From: Metellina segmentata
Taxonomy: Eukaryota; Arthropoda; Arachnida; Araneae; Tetragnathidae
Length of the DNA: 64,000 bases
Reading direction: 5' to 3'
NCBI GenBank assembly: GCA_947359465.1
Contig: OX375877.1
Coordinates: forward strand, 25,059,235-25,123,234
In this document: piece after piece, positions 48,726 to 59,969 of the stretch
How the letters are laid out: each line of letters starts with the position of its first letter
Numbering within the stretch: the stretch's first letter is position 1
Made by a program: the position numbers and the translations under genes
Notes under the pieces: generated by a model
Told to the model about the DNA's origin: nothing
Seen by the model: the letters and a program-made list of their open reading frames with translations, nothing else
Database searches by the model: none

Positions 48726-50205
48726 CACTCTATAACAAAAAATATCGACGCACTAAGAAGGAGTAGTCCAGGAGTTCTGCCGGGTTTGATCCACTTGGAA
48801 CTGCCATTGACTTGGGACGTATAGTCTTTAGTGACGAGTCCCGTTTCCAACTGTGTCCTGACGACAACCGCAGACGGGTGAGGAGACGTCCAAGGAAGCG
48901 TGGGGATTCTGCCCTCACTATCGCATGCCACACATGCCCACAACAGAGCGTTATGGTCTGGGGTGCCATCTCTTTTGATAGCCGGATCCCTTTGGTAGGC
49001 ACATTTTCTGGCACACTTACAGCACAGCGGTACGTAGACGACATTCTACGACCGGTTCAGTTAATGTTCCTTTTAAGACACCCCGGACTTTCTTTTCAAC
49101 AAGATAATACCCGGCCCCTCACGACTCGTGTTGCTGCGAATTCTCTTCAAGCTTTCCCAACACTCTTTCTTGGCCAGCTAGGTCTTCTGATCTCTCTCCC
49201 ATGGAGAACATTTTTTTTAGATAGAGCAAAATAGCACAGCGTTAAGGGACTCCTCTTCTGCAAAGTGTTCCTCCTACGGACCCCAAGGTATCTAGATTAG
49301 ATTCTTGTTAGGTAAGCTAAGCCCCTGGGGTGACGCAAATTCAGTGAAACACACAGATGCCTGATTTTTATATTGAAAAGACTAAGGACTGTGAATACTA
49401 AGGACTTGAAAAGACTGTGGCAGGAACCCGGCTCGGGACGTATTATACTGTGTTAAAGATTATGAACGTTTTCTCTCATATAAGCTCATGTACTCCAACT
49501 GTGTTTTCATGTTGTGTAACCCTAGGGGAGAAGAGAACGATGGAGATGAGGCCAAGTGAGTCGAGGGAATCGGGGCCGGAATGACACGGACACAAGAGCG
49601 CAATGGGGGTGAAGTTTTTCTTTTTTATTTCTTTCTACCAACGGGATTTAAACTAAGGGTGACTAGGACTACGGTCAAGGCACCTCCAGTCCTCGAAGAC
49701 CCCTGCGTCAATTGTGTTTACTAGGGCCCCCCCAACGAGGGTCTTTTTTTAATGCTGTAAATCAAGAGTGCTTGCACTCCTCACTTATCCGTGGGCGACC
49801 TTACCAACCTTCAACCTGACATATGTCGGGAGGTAAGGGGGTCACCTGCGGTGACAAAATGAAAAAAAATAGAGCACATTTGGAATGTTATGGGAAGGTG
49901 ATTGCAACCATCCCGGAATTTTGACCATTCAGCCCGACAGTTGGAGACAATTTGGAAAGAAATACAGCAGGACACCGTCCGAGAAGTTTTTCAGTCTATG
50001 CCACGCCGGGTGACGCATCGAGGCCAAAGGTGGACCAACGCCTTATTGACTTCTTCCCTCTGTAACGGTCAAACTCTGAAATAAATATTTTAATTGTTAT
50101 GAAATTTTAATCGTTTGTTTTTCTATGTATGTTCTTCACATCTACGAATTTTAATCGCAATCGGACGACTCCTTCTTGATGCGTCGATTTTTTTGTCATA
50201 GATTG
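48726..50205 (+). mobile_element. Internally deleted Tc1-like element (copy 2), with an insert
   Basis: Same family and same left junction as 11195-12005. It begins CACTCTATAACAAAAAATAT and ends GCGTCGATTTTTTTGTCATA. It keeps IVFSDESRFQLCPDDNRRRV, VMVWGAISFDSRIPLVG and FQQDNTRPLTTRV. The C-terminal part (49902-50084, LETIWKEIQQDTVREVF) is separated by the insertion at 49214-49871. Confidence 0.85.
49214..49871 (+). mobile_element. Retroposed insert of unknown class
   Basis: Flanked by GAGAACATTT (49204-49213) and GAGCACATTT (49872-49881), a 10-bp duplication with one mismatch. The right end is A-rich (TGAAAAAAAATA), so a copy-and-paste RNA-derived insertion is likely. An A-box-like TAGCACAGCGTTAAGG sits near the left end (about 49233), but I found no matching B box. 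No coding region. Confidence 0.6.
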
Positions 50206-50579
50206 AAGAATATATTATTTAAGTAAATAGAAACGGGCTTCACAAAAGTACTGAAATCTGAAAGCTGTAGGCAACGTGCATATTCAATTCCTGTAATTTA
50301 CTATGGTAACTCGTTCTATCTCTACTCTACAAAAGATGACGCTGTATAAGTGAAATAAAAGTAGACTGACCGTTGCTATGGAGATGAGCTTTAAAGAGTG
50401 CAACCAAAATGTCGACTAGAAGTCACGTGACTGCTCTGTGAAAAATTGACTTGGTTGCAGTTCTGGAATTATGTTACCTCGTATGACAGCATAACATCGA
50501 AGGACAAGGTGAATGAGTGAATGCTCATTTCTATAAGAATTTTGACAAATGTCATAAAAAATTTTTAGAATGTTTCCAT

Positions 50580-50904
50580 TAGAAATTTCGTTGTTTGTGT
50601 AAAATCTGATACCAGATCGATACTTAAAATGGGATTTTTTAAAGTAAATAATATATTATTCAATAAATAACTGAATAATTAAATGGTAAATAATTTAATT
50701 TTAACCTGTTTTTGGCATTGATCTGGCGTAGAATTATAAGCTGATTTAAAATCAGTTGAAATTTTCACTCTGTCTTCAACGATCGCAAAGATAGAAACTT
50801 GAATTAGAGGAATAAAAAAAAAATCATAATTTAATGTTTACGAAAGCGGACCTCGAAAGTCTCGCCAAACGCGAGTAGAAACACCTCATGTGAACATGGC
50901 CTAA
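50580..50904. mobile_element. Harbinger-family fragment
   Basis: Shares GTTGAAATTTTCACTCTGTC, TTCAACGATCGCAAAGATAG and CATAATTTAATGTTTACG with about 59750-59850, and ends CTCATGTGAACATGGCC, the right TIR of the 56316-59949 element. The left end is not seen. Confidence 0.6.
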
Positions 50905-50912
50905 ATGTTCAG

Positions 50913-52374
50913 CAATATATGTAAGGACATACGGGGTAATTGTAAACAAGCCATACAGGCGCCCACGTGGGACTCCGAGAAACTAAAAAGTTGTGAAATA
51001 TGAAAGATGACAATCCTGAGGATGTAATATGGTGATCACGTATTTCTTTGAACCACAGCTGATAGCAATCTGTTTAGTTGAAAAATTTGTGGTTGAAACG
51101 TTTGGGTTTTAAAGTTTTTGTGTGCTGCATTTTCTGCAGCCCTCCATAATATATTGAAAGGTATGTTGATCCAATTCTTTACTACGGTCAGTTATGTTTC
51201 TATTGAACAGAAAGTCATTGATGTTTCCTTCTGGGAACTTCAATACACCTACAGTTGCATATTTACAATTACCCCATATTTTTCAAGGGACGGGGTAATT
51301 GTAGTTTCGCTCAATTTGGATGGAAAACTAATGTGTTTTTCCGTGTAATTTTGTATTTAATTGTATTTAGTATGTTTGAATTGCGTTTTATTGCATTTTT
51401 CGTGTTCTTGGGGAATAGGAAGCAGGAAGACGGATTTACTAAAACGTCACACATATGGTGAGGTTCTTACTACTGGCCAAGTTTTATCACGCTTAAAGGA
51501 GTAAGAAGAGAAAAAGAACAAAAGGAAGCCAGATGAGAAGAAAGTGAAAGAGCCAGGAGTAAGCAAGAAATCAAGAAAGAAGCAAATCGAAAGGAAAGCA
51601 GAACTCGAGGAGGGAGGACCTATTGAAAGAATTTACTAACAGTGACATTGAAGAGTTCGAAGTTCTCCAAACATTCAAGCAAAATATAGAAAACTAACTT
51701 GTATGGGAAATTAAATATTTTGGCGCCATTCATGGAAGACATTGAAACGACTACGTTTCTGCTTGTAGATTTTGAGGAGGGAAAGAGAAAGAAAACCCAT
51801 TTTTCGTACGTATGAATGGTGGATGTCGTTTCAGAAGAGGAGTTTGAGATCACCTGACTCAAATGCATTGACTAAATTTTTTACACTAAATACATTCTTT
51901 GTTCAGTAAATGTTTAAGTTATTTAATCTTATGTATTTCCTGGAAGTTCACCTCATGATCAATGCAACTTTCAAGTGTCACTATATTTTTTTGGAGGAAG
52001 AAGTGGGAGTATTTGGTAAATGTAAAGATCAAGACGGGGTTATTGTAATTATGGTATTAGAAGGATAAAAATACCATAGGAGTTCCTTCTACTACCATGA
52101 CCACTGCTCATGCTGTCACTTGTTCAATATTCAATATCACGAGGAAAATCGTTGTTTACAATTACCGATACATCCAGGGGTAATTGTAAACAGCCGAGTA
52201 AGGTATAAAATTTCTTTTCTGGAAACTTCGTACTAATTAAATATCAAAGTAGAAGAGTGACAAGTTAGCTTAATAGGGTGAACAATGTTTATTTACTTTA
52301 TCAAGAGTTTAAAAATAGGGATTGAAAGTGAAAATGCTAATTTTGTTTACAATTACCCCGCCTTACTCTACTGG
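50913..52374 (+). mobile_element. pogo/Tigger-like element, decayed
   Basis: The left end reads CAGCAATATATGTAAGGACA, then TACGGGGTAATTGTAAAC. The right end, inverse, is CAGTAGAGTAAGGCGGGGTA, then ATTGTAAAC. The CAG start and GGGG block are pogo-like. About 1.46 kb. Around 51490-51870 there are broken frames rich in Lys, Arg and Glu, then EEFTNSDIEEF-type sequence, which could be a decayed transposase C-terminus. Not functional. TA flanks are not obvious. Confidence 0.5.
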
Positions 52375-52516
52375 GAAGTTACGCATGCTAAGTGGATGGC
52401 AACGTCATTGCCATTTGCCTTCTTGGAAAACCTTCGTCGTCCGTCTTCGTGGAATAGAGCGTGACGTCATCTCAAGGAGAGGAATACTGCACATGCCCTT
52501 GCGCATGCTTCGCTTA

Positions 52517-53360
52517 AGGCCGGTTTATACGCTACGATAAATTGTAACAATTTATCGTAACGATCGAATTGATTCGATTTATCGTTGGGTGTAAACAGGA
52601 CATTGTAGCGATTAATTGGAATTGGATTGGATGGTTGATGCCGGCCGACATCAATTTCTGCGAATCGTACCGATATGTTGGAACGTGTAAATAAGTAGCA
52701 GCCATTTCTCGCTACGATTTGACTCAGTTTGCACTTGCATCTGCATCAGAAAGGTTGTGTCTTATAGTTCGTTCTTTGATTAACTGTTGTTTTTATTCGA
52801 ATCATGGCAGTTAAACAAACTCCTCGAGAGTTCTTGAGTGAATTCATTGAACTTTATCGGAGTTTTACCTGCTTGTGGCTCGTTAAGAGCAAAGAATACT
52901 CCGACAGGAATAAAAAAAGACCTTGTTATACAGAGCTCGTTAAAAAATACAAGGAATTGGATCCGTCGGCAGACAGAAACATTGTTGTGAAAAAAATTAA
53001 TGCATTGCGTACGGTTTATAAGAAAGAACTGTCAAAAGTTAACAATTCGGCAAAATCCGGGAGAGGTGCGGATGGCATCTATAAACCTACTTTGTGGTAC
53101 TTCGACCTTCTGCATTTTTTGAACAACCAGGACTCTTCAAGACTTTTTCACTTTTCTCGCTAAACAACCGATATATAACAACACTACTTCCTTCATGGCT
53201 AAAGCTTATTTAGAGGTCGATAGCGGTCGACAACGAATATTTGACAAGAAATTGTTACGATTTATCGTAGCGTGTAAACAATACTCACACTTTCGATTTA
53301 TTGGAACAATAAATTTGTCAATCACATCGTAACGATTTATCGTAGCATGTAAACCTGCCT
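52517..53360 (+). mobile_element. Short PIF/Harbinger element carrying only a MADF gene
   Basis: Left TIR AGGCCGGTTTATACGCTACG then ATAAAT. Right TIR, inverse, AGGCAGGTTTACATGCTACG then ATAAAT. TTA lies on both sides (52514-52516 and 53361-53363). The 3-bp TTA duplication is diagnostic for PIF/Harbinger. 844 bp. It has no DDE transposase, so it depends on one supplied elsewhere. Confidence 0.9.
52804..53163 (+). CDS. MADF-domain DNA-binding protein of a Harbinger element
   Basis: A 119-residue protein that is nearly all one MADF (Myb/SANT-like) domain: FIELYRSFTCLWLVKSKEYS, CYTELVKKYKELDPSADRN, VKKINALRTVYKKELSKV, then TLWYFDLLHFL. In Harbinger transposons the Myb/MADF protein binds TIRs and brings the DDE nuclease to them and to the nucleus. 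The start is the first Met, preceded by TCGAATC. The frame is intact over a normal domain length, with no intron needed. It is intact although the element lacks its nuclease, and the possibility that it is simply young cannot be excluded. Confidence 0.85.
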   Translation: MAVKQTPREFLSEFIELYRSFTCLWLVKSKEYSDRNKKRPCYTELVKKYKELDPSADRNIVVKKINALRTVYKKELSKVNNSAKSGRGADGIYKPTLWYFDLLHFLNNQDSSRLFHFSR

Positions 53361-53610
53361 TTACTCAGACATTAGCTTCCAATGTATCTCTACGCTACCT
53401 TCAGCGTTAACTTTTGTGAGGCAAATTGTCCTTAAACGAAATAGGAAATCCAAAACACATAATTTTCTGTTATTCTCAAATTCGTTCTTCTTTCGCAAGC
53501 CTGAACGAAATAGTAAAATATATGTGTACATCCCCGTCAAAAGAGGAAGTATGGTTTCCTCTTTGTGTTGAGATATGTTTTAAAGAATGTTAATAGTAGA
53601 AAAACAACTG

Positions 53611-53872
53611 GATTATTGCTTTCCAATTGTAGAATTGAATTTGTAGAGGGCATTATTCCCTTCTGAATTATACCTATGAATTTGCTCTAGTATGAACAGT
53701 TCTTAAAATAAAGGGGTGGTTCGTATTTTCCCCGTGACTGTGCCACACTTTTTTAGAAGAAAACAGTTGGGCGAATTTCACCTCTCCCCTTCTATAATAA
53801 TAGAATAATAACTGCAAAAGAGTTTGCTTTGAATGTCCACTGTCCCCCTAGTGAAATTATTTCATAAACTAG
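53611..53872. other. Amt intron; low-copy repeat
   Basis: About 53690-53760 (TTCTTAAAATAAAGGGGTGG, CCCGTGACTGTGCCACACTT) resembles the inverse of about 16735-16810. No gene. Confidence 0.4.
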
Positions 53873-54170
53873 GGGGCTCCGCCCTCTTCTCGCTTACGCT
53901 CGCCAACCACCGGGGATTGCTACGCAATCCGATTTGGTTTGCTTCGCAAATCAACACTCCTTTTACATATGGCATTTGGTTTGCTTCGCAAACCAACATT
54001 CCTTTCGCAGAGTGAAACTATCTGAATAATTTGTATTATCCTGATATCACTTTACGGTCCATGACGTCACAGCGAGGGCTTCGCCCACTGCTCGCTTACG
54101 CTCGCCAACCCCTGGGGATTGCTACGCAATCCCGTTTGGTTTGCTTCCCAAACCAATACCTCTTACGCAA
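53873..54170. repeat. Two hairpin-rich repeat modules
   Basis: Each module strings together short perfect palindromes: GGGCTCCGCCC or GGGCTTCGCCC, then GCTCGCTTACGCTCGCC (not palindromic), GGATTGCTACGCAATCC, and GGTTTGCTTCGCAAACC (present two or three times). Loops are TAC, TTC or TCC. Module 1 is at 53873-53998 and module 2 at 54070-54165. Confidence 0.8.
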
Positions 54171-55359
54171 GTGATTTCACTCTTTTTTACTTTAACACTT
54201 AATGCACCCTAAACTAATAGCCGAATGAGTAAAAAATCTTCTGCATCTTGTTCCCTGTACAATTTTAAGTAAACCCTGTTAATCTCCAAACTTTACGATG
54301 TGTACTTTGTACTTTCTCGGTAAACCGTCTGAGAACAGAGGGGAAAAAAAGGGAGCCTTTTTCCTCGCCAAATAAAAAGAAATCGTTTTTACAGCAATTG
54401 TTGCTACGATAAATTTGATATCTGGCAAACCCGATAGTCAAAAATATAACCCTCCGCGAATACAATGCTCCGCAAATTTGCTCCGCGAAATAAAAAATAC
54501 GAAATTTGTGTCACCAACTTTTGATTGCATCGAATTTATTTATGAACCAATTTTAAAAATAATGGTACCGTAAGAAAGAGTATAGTCTGAGGTACACTGC
54601 GCTATTTTCAAAATAAAAAACTAATAGTAATACGATATAGATATGACAGTTTTAGTTAACGGTTGTAACAAAAAGTAGCGAAAATATCCAAAGATTCTGA
54701 ATTTTGTATGACCCACTTTTGATCGCATCCAGTTTAATTAATAACCGATTTCAAAAATAATAGTACCGTAAGAAAGAGTACATTCTGAGGTATACTGCGA
54801 TATTTTAAAAATTAAAAACTAATAGTAATAAAATATAGATACGGCAGTTTAAAAAAGTAACAAAAATTTCCTGATTTTTCCCGAATTTCAAAAAAATATT
54901 ATGAAGAACCAAATTGAAATTTCAAAAAAAAACTCGAAGAGCTGCAAAAATTTACGTTGAGAGGTACTCTTTAAAAAAAATTCACGGCTGAAGACTGAAA
55001 ATTTGTATGTGTTTTGCTCACTCGCGGAAGAAATTTCGCTTCTTCAATTTTGACACTTAATAAACCCTAAACTAATAGCCGCATCGGAAAAAAATCTTAA
55101 TAATTGTCCAGGGAATACGATGAAGAACAAATCATGCTAATTTCGTTTTTTTCCGATCAGTACTTTCACGGGAAATCGTTTAAGAATCGAGCTAAACAAC
55201 ACAGTTTTGAATCCTGCGGCGTCGGCGGCGGCGGTAACTTTTTTTTAATATAGAGAAAAACATTGAAAAAACATTTATTACTCCGTTCCCAGTGTGATTT
55301 CCCATTTTTCATATCCCTATTTGTACTCGCTAACTCTCTTTGTTGCTATTTCATTTCAG
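54171..55359. repeat. Amt intron with a 198-bp diverged tandem duplication
   Basis: About 54500-54860 holds two units, recognised by GTACCGTAAGAAAGAGTA at about 54565 and 54763, each followed by TCTGAGGTAYACTGCG and AAAACTAATAGTAATA. The remainder is AT-rich and ends at the acceptor of exon D. Confidence 0.65.
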
Positions 55360-55431
55360 GTGGGGATGGCTAGGTTTCAATTGTGGCAGCACATTCGGAG
55401 TCTCCGGACACAAGTGGAAATACGCTGCGAG
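55360..55431 (+). CDS. Ammonium transporter, internal exon D
   Basis: Seventy-two bases. With the TG from exon C they give WWGWLGFNCGSTFGVSGHKW then KYAAR, the highly conserved helix after the pore His in Amt proteins. The acceptor is TGTTGCTATTTCATTTCAG and the donor GTAACG begins at 55432. The last codon is split (AG plus next exon). Later exons, with the second pore His, lie beyond the window. Confidence 0.95.
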
Positions 55432-56315
55432 GTAACGAAACAAAAATCTTCTCCAAACCCTCCCCCCCCCCTCACTCCCAATCAAAATTAAACAAACGAC
55501 CCTCCCCTTGTTGATCAACTCTTGATGGATGACCAACTGATCACTTCCCCCATTCTCTCCAACGCACACGAAACAAAAACCCATCGATACCACGTGCCTT
55601 AGGTTCCACAACATATTCATCATAATGTCATAGTGTCACGTGAAGACACATGCTAATGCCAGGGTCGCTGGAAGTCCCTCGAGTGCATGATCTCTACCTG
55701 TCGATTGATTTATCCGAATTGTGAGCGGGAAAGGTTCAGCTGTCGTGGGCGTGTAATGGATTTGACATCGGAAATGACCCTCGTGTTGAATCGTTCGGGC
55801 GAGTCATGTAATTTTACCCGATATGTGCACAAAAAATCTATAATTAAAGACGTGGTGAAATGGTCCTTTTTTCCAAGGATTATTTCGTGTTGTGGAGTAT
55901 GCATAAATGGGCGTTTTCACACTGACTGAGGCCAGGATGTGGTATGACGTACTATACCTTGGGCAAATGTGTATTTATGGCTCAATAAAATATGGCGTTT
56001 AAAGACGATGTGTGTGTGCAACAGGATTTGTTCTAAACTTGCCATTTAAAACTTTTTCAGCTCATTACCTCTCCGTAAGAAAGTTATGATCGTCATTCTT
56101 TTTTTGGGTGTCAGCATTAGTTTCCATAAAATATTCTATTTTTTAGACGTTTAAATAAAAATAAAATATACATTACAATACTAACAGAAGAGAAATTACC
56201 GAGTTTATATATTTTGGGACATCCGAAAGTTTTGCGCGCTTTCAAATCGATGCTATCTTTGTTATTATTATTTTGCTACCGCATAAGGAGTGACCTTGAT
56301 TGAAGCTGATGTTTA
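55432..56315. other. Amt intron, nothing recognised
   Basis: Open frames here lack family features. No element ends seen. Confidence 0.45.
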
Positions 56316-57459
56316 GGCCCCGTTCACATGAGGCGAAATCTAACGCGCGTTTGATGTTGACACAAAACGCGGGTAGCCAAAATACATTGAGTTCTACTGG
56401 AGCGTTCACATGCAGAAAACTGCTGAATCGAGCGTTTTTATTGCTTCCGCGGGCCGAGGGGAACCGATAATTCGAGCGCTTCGGCTGAGGCTCGAGATAC
56501 ATAGGAATATGGTACGCTGTTCACATGACACGCTTTTTGACTGGTGTCAGCACTTTTTTAATTCCTTATTTGATGTTTCTATATTCGCGATCGTTAAAGA
56601 TACAGTAATAATTTCAACGGATTTGAAAACTGCGGAAAAATCTAGGTTAAATTGATATCTTAAATGTGATTTTCTTTAAATAAATATTTTTTCAAGTGTA
56701 AATTTTATATTTTCGCAATCCGAATTTGGAAGCATTTGACGAAGATAATCATAACATACACAAAAGGAGCTATTTGTCTCGTTTTATAGAAAAGATATAT
56801 CTTGAACAGAGTACCTAGTTGCCTTAATTTACTGCTTCGTATTTAATACCATTAAAAAAAAGATACAAATTTATTCAATCGGTGTTTTGAAGATAGTTTC
56901 CAACAAAGGGGAATAGTATGTAATTTTCTTTTTGAGATAACGCTTACCGACGACGGTCTGTCTAAGTTCCCACACCACGCCAACGTGATTACATTTTAGG
57001 CCATTACAGATTTAACGTTCACCAGCCCCCTTTGTACAAGACGGTCTTTGGTTGAATTCGAACTCGCAATCCTCCAGTCGATGTTTTACTGGCTTTGTTT
57101 TTCATATAACATATTCTAATCCTCCAATCTTATTATTATTATTTATGTTACTACGCTTAATGTAATATTTATATCATATTTTCATGAAGATGAAAAGTCG
57201 AATTTCAATTTCCAGATTTTTGATTAGTTCTGTTGTAGGCCATTTTACGACATTTTTAGAGCAATTTTATCACTATCGAGTGTAGTAATTATATTCATTA
57301 TGTACTTGATTTCGATTCTATTTTGTTCGAACATTTACAGACACTCATTACATGACTTATCTGTTTTTGGCGCCATAAATGACCTTGCTCTGCTCTTTAA
57401 TGTTAGAAAATTCTTTATAAACGTTCTACTGACACCGGAAAAGGGAATAGTCGTTCACG

Positions 57460-57645
57460 ATGGAAGCAGAGCTCAGTGACACCGATCTTTTAATTGATGA
57501 AATACATAAAATTCCTGCTATTTGAAATATGGTGTGCCCTGCTCATAAGAACAGAGGTTTGAAAAAGTCATCTTGGGAAGATATTGTTGAAGGTTTTTCT
57601 GAAGTTGGAAACAAAGAAAATAAAATATTTGGTAAATTCTTAATT
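57460..57645 (+). pseudogene. MADF-domain gene relic of the Harbinger element
   Basis: Reads MEAELSDTDLLIDEIHKIP then AI, a TGA where MADF domains have Trp, NMVCPAHKNRGLKKSSWED and IVEGFSEVGNKEN before a possible donor (GTAAAT). One G-to-A change (TGG to TGA) is enough to explain the stop. Confidence 0.75.
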
Positions 57646-57689
57646 GTATTTTATTTTTAATATTTAAAAAACCTTTATATCATTTTATA

Positions 57690-59290
57690 CTACCATGATA
57701 CTTTGCCTACATTCACAAAGTAATCGGCATATTTATCTCTCACAGTTTTAACTGACATGTTTCCCCGTGGTATATTTCTGGTACTAAAGCTTGTAAATGG
57801 AGCTTCATAAAGAGTATCTTCATATCGATACCCATCTCGGTATCTTACACAATTGTGCAGAACACAACAGGCCTCAATTATAGTTTCGGTTGTATCAATT
57901 TTAGTTTTCAATGCTCTGTGAAATATTCGCCATCATTCCAAATGTACATTCTATATATTGTCGTGCTCTTGATAAGCGATAGTTGAAAATGCTCTTGGTG
58001 TATGTTAGAGATTTTCCACAAATAGAGCGCATGAAGTTTTCCAAAAGCTTCATCTCCTGCAAGTACATTAGGCAAAAATATGGTATCAACGGTGGATATA
58101 GGTTTTGGATTTGGAATTTTTAAAGCATGCTCTATAAGTTTTCTGTACAATAAAGACTCCTGGAAAACAGCCGAGTCACTGTTTTTCCCATACGCTCCAA
58201 TTAGGGATGCGACATCGACAGCAAAACATCGATGTTGATAAAACATCTATGTTTTTAAAATTCAGTGTATTTAAACTCCCCATTTCTTAAAACTAGTTTA
58301 GCAACTAAGGATGCAACATCGACAGCAAAACATCGATGTTGATAATGCATCGCCCCCAAACTATGTATGTTTTTAAAATTCAGTGAATTCAAACATCCCT
58401 CCCCCCCCATTCCTTAAAATTGGTTTAGCACCTAGTGATGCTACATCGACAGCAAAACATCGATGTTCAAATTTGAAACATCAATGTTGATAATGCATCG
58501 TCCCCAAACTTTCGATGTTTTTAAAATTCAGTGCATTTAAACGTTTTACCTCATTTCTTATAACTGGTTTAGCAACTAGTGATGTGACATCAGCTCCAAT
58601 ACATCGATGTTTTTTATAAAACATCAATGTTTTGAAAACATCGACATCAATGTCGTATCCCTACTTTTCAGACCCTTCACCTTTGGTCACTTTGGTCTAA
58701 AAGTATGTTCAATTTGCTGATTATGAAATTTATGCTACTTGGTTACTTTTAAATTTTTATAACGGTACTTTTTTCATTTAAAAATAAAACATCGACAACG
58801 TAAAAACATCGACAAGTATAAACATCGATGTTACAAAAACATCGATCCCAATACATCGATGTTTTTTTAAAAACGATCGATGTTTTGAAAACATCGACAT
58901 CGATGTCGGATCCCTAGCTCCAATGTCAACATAGAGAAAACTGTAGTTCGCGTCACATACAGCTAACAACGCGATAGAAAAATAATTATTGTAGTTGAAA
59001 AATAGAGAGCCTGTATTAGCAGGTTGTATCATTCGAATGTGCTTTCCGTCAATTGCACCAATGCAATTCGGAAAATTAGCGTACTTTTTTAATTACTTCT
59101 AAAACTTCCTCCCACTTCTCATTTGTCATTTCTGGTATACAGATTGGTCTTAATCTGTTCCAAATTGATTAGCACACTTGTTTAATAAAAGTAGCGATGG
59201 TAGACTTGCCGACCCAGTAACTGTAGTGCAAATCAGCAAAGGAGCATCCAGATGCCAAATACCTTTAAAGAAATAAAAAATAGACCGTGT
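57690..59290 (-). pseudogene. HARBI1-like nuclease, split and frame-broken
   Basis: On the minus strand the order is: FPNCIGAIDGKHIRM (first catalytic Asp, about 59040-59090), FSIALLAVCDANYSFLYVDI (second Asp), then the hAT MITE, then YGKNSDSAVFQESLLYRKLI, VDTIFLPNVLAGDEAFGKL (GDEAF with the catalytic acid), a frame change near 57908, and a C-terminus with ACCVLHNCVRYRDG. These are hallmark motifs of the PIF/Harbinger DDE nuclease, which cuts and moves the element. The N-terminal part beyond 59100 is poor. Confidence 0.88.
58202..58916. mobile_element. hAT-type non-autonomous element (copy 2)
   Basis: Same family as 434-1062, with ends TAGGGATGCGACATCGA and inverse. It is flanked by a perfect 8-bp duplication GCTCCAAT (58194-58201 and 58917-58924). 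It falls between the codons for IGA and YGK of the HARBI1 relic. Confidence 0.92.
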
Positions 59291-59969
59291 GTTTTCTTTG
59301 TAGTCAAACAGTGGCACCCTCCAACTTACTAGTTTTTTGCGGCACTCCTACTCTTTTGAGAATGTATCATTAAATAAACTTATACCTATTAATATATTTA
59401 GAGTTTATATTTTCAATAAACAAAATACAAATATATTAATTAGTTTAAAAAAGACGTTCAACTTCAAGATTTAATTTTATCTGTTCAAAAGGTAACATTT
59501 TCATCTGTCTTGCAGAATTGTCTGCGTTGCGTTTCGATGCGAAAATAATCACATTCTGCAAAGTTCTTCAATTTAATTTTAATGTATCAAATACATTTCT
59601 TATTTAGTCATCACCGTGCTTCTAGAAAATTTTCAATGCATGTGTTAAGTCCTAGCCAAATGCGTTTCGCATAAAGATTAGTTACTACTACAGAAAATTT
59701 ATTTTTTATGAAAAACATTATGTTTTTGGTGTTGTTCTGGCATAGAATTTTACGCAGATTCGAAATCCGTTGAAATTTTCACTCTATCTTCAACCATCGC
59801 AAAGTTACAAATTTCAATTCGAGGAATAAAAACATAATTTAATGCTTAAGGAAAGCCGACCTTGCAAAACGCGCAAAGGGGTGTTCACATGGACTTTTCG
59901 AAAACGCGCGTTGTAACGCGCGTTAGAAAAACTCCATGTGAACGTGGCTTTAAATTAGGCTTTTCTGCT

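Larger units (their letters stand above)
52371..53610. repeat. Dispersed repeat R1 (copy with transposon)
   Basis: Inverse of 14160-14640. It is interrupted at 52514-53363 by the MADF-carrying element and its TTA duplication, and continues through GACATTAGCTTCC, GTTAACTTTTGTGAGGCAAA and AAAAGAGGAAGTATGG. Confidence 0.75.
56316..59949 (-). mobile_element. PIF/Harbinger element, 3.6 kb, decayed
   Basis: Left TIR GGCCCCGTTCACATG and right TIR, inverse, AGCCACGTTCACATG, with TTA on both sides (56313-56315 and 59950-59952). Subterminal AACGCGCGTT motifs occur on both sides. It carries a MADF relic (+) and a HARBI1 nuclease relic (-), the usual two-gene layout, and is split by a hAT MITE. Confidence 0.85.

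Noticed and set aside
55294..55623. Frames of 65 and 90 codons around exon D
   Set aside because: Wrong frame or strand relative to the Amt exon, whose phase and motifs are clear.
56242..56655. Frames of 81-86 codons near the left end of the Harbinger element
   Set aside because: They lie in subterminal repeat sequence with AACGCGCG motifs and no protein features.
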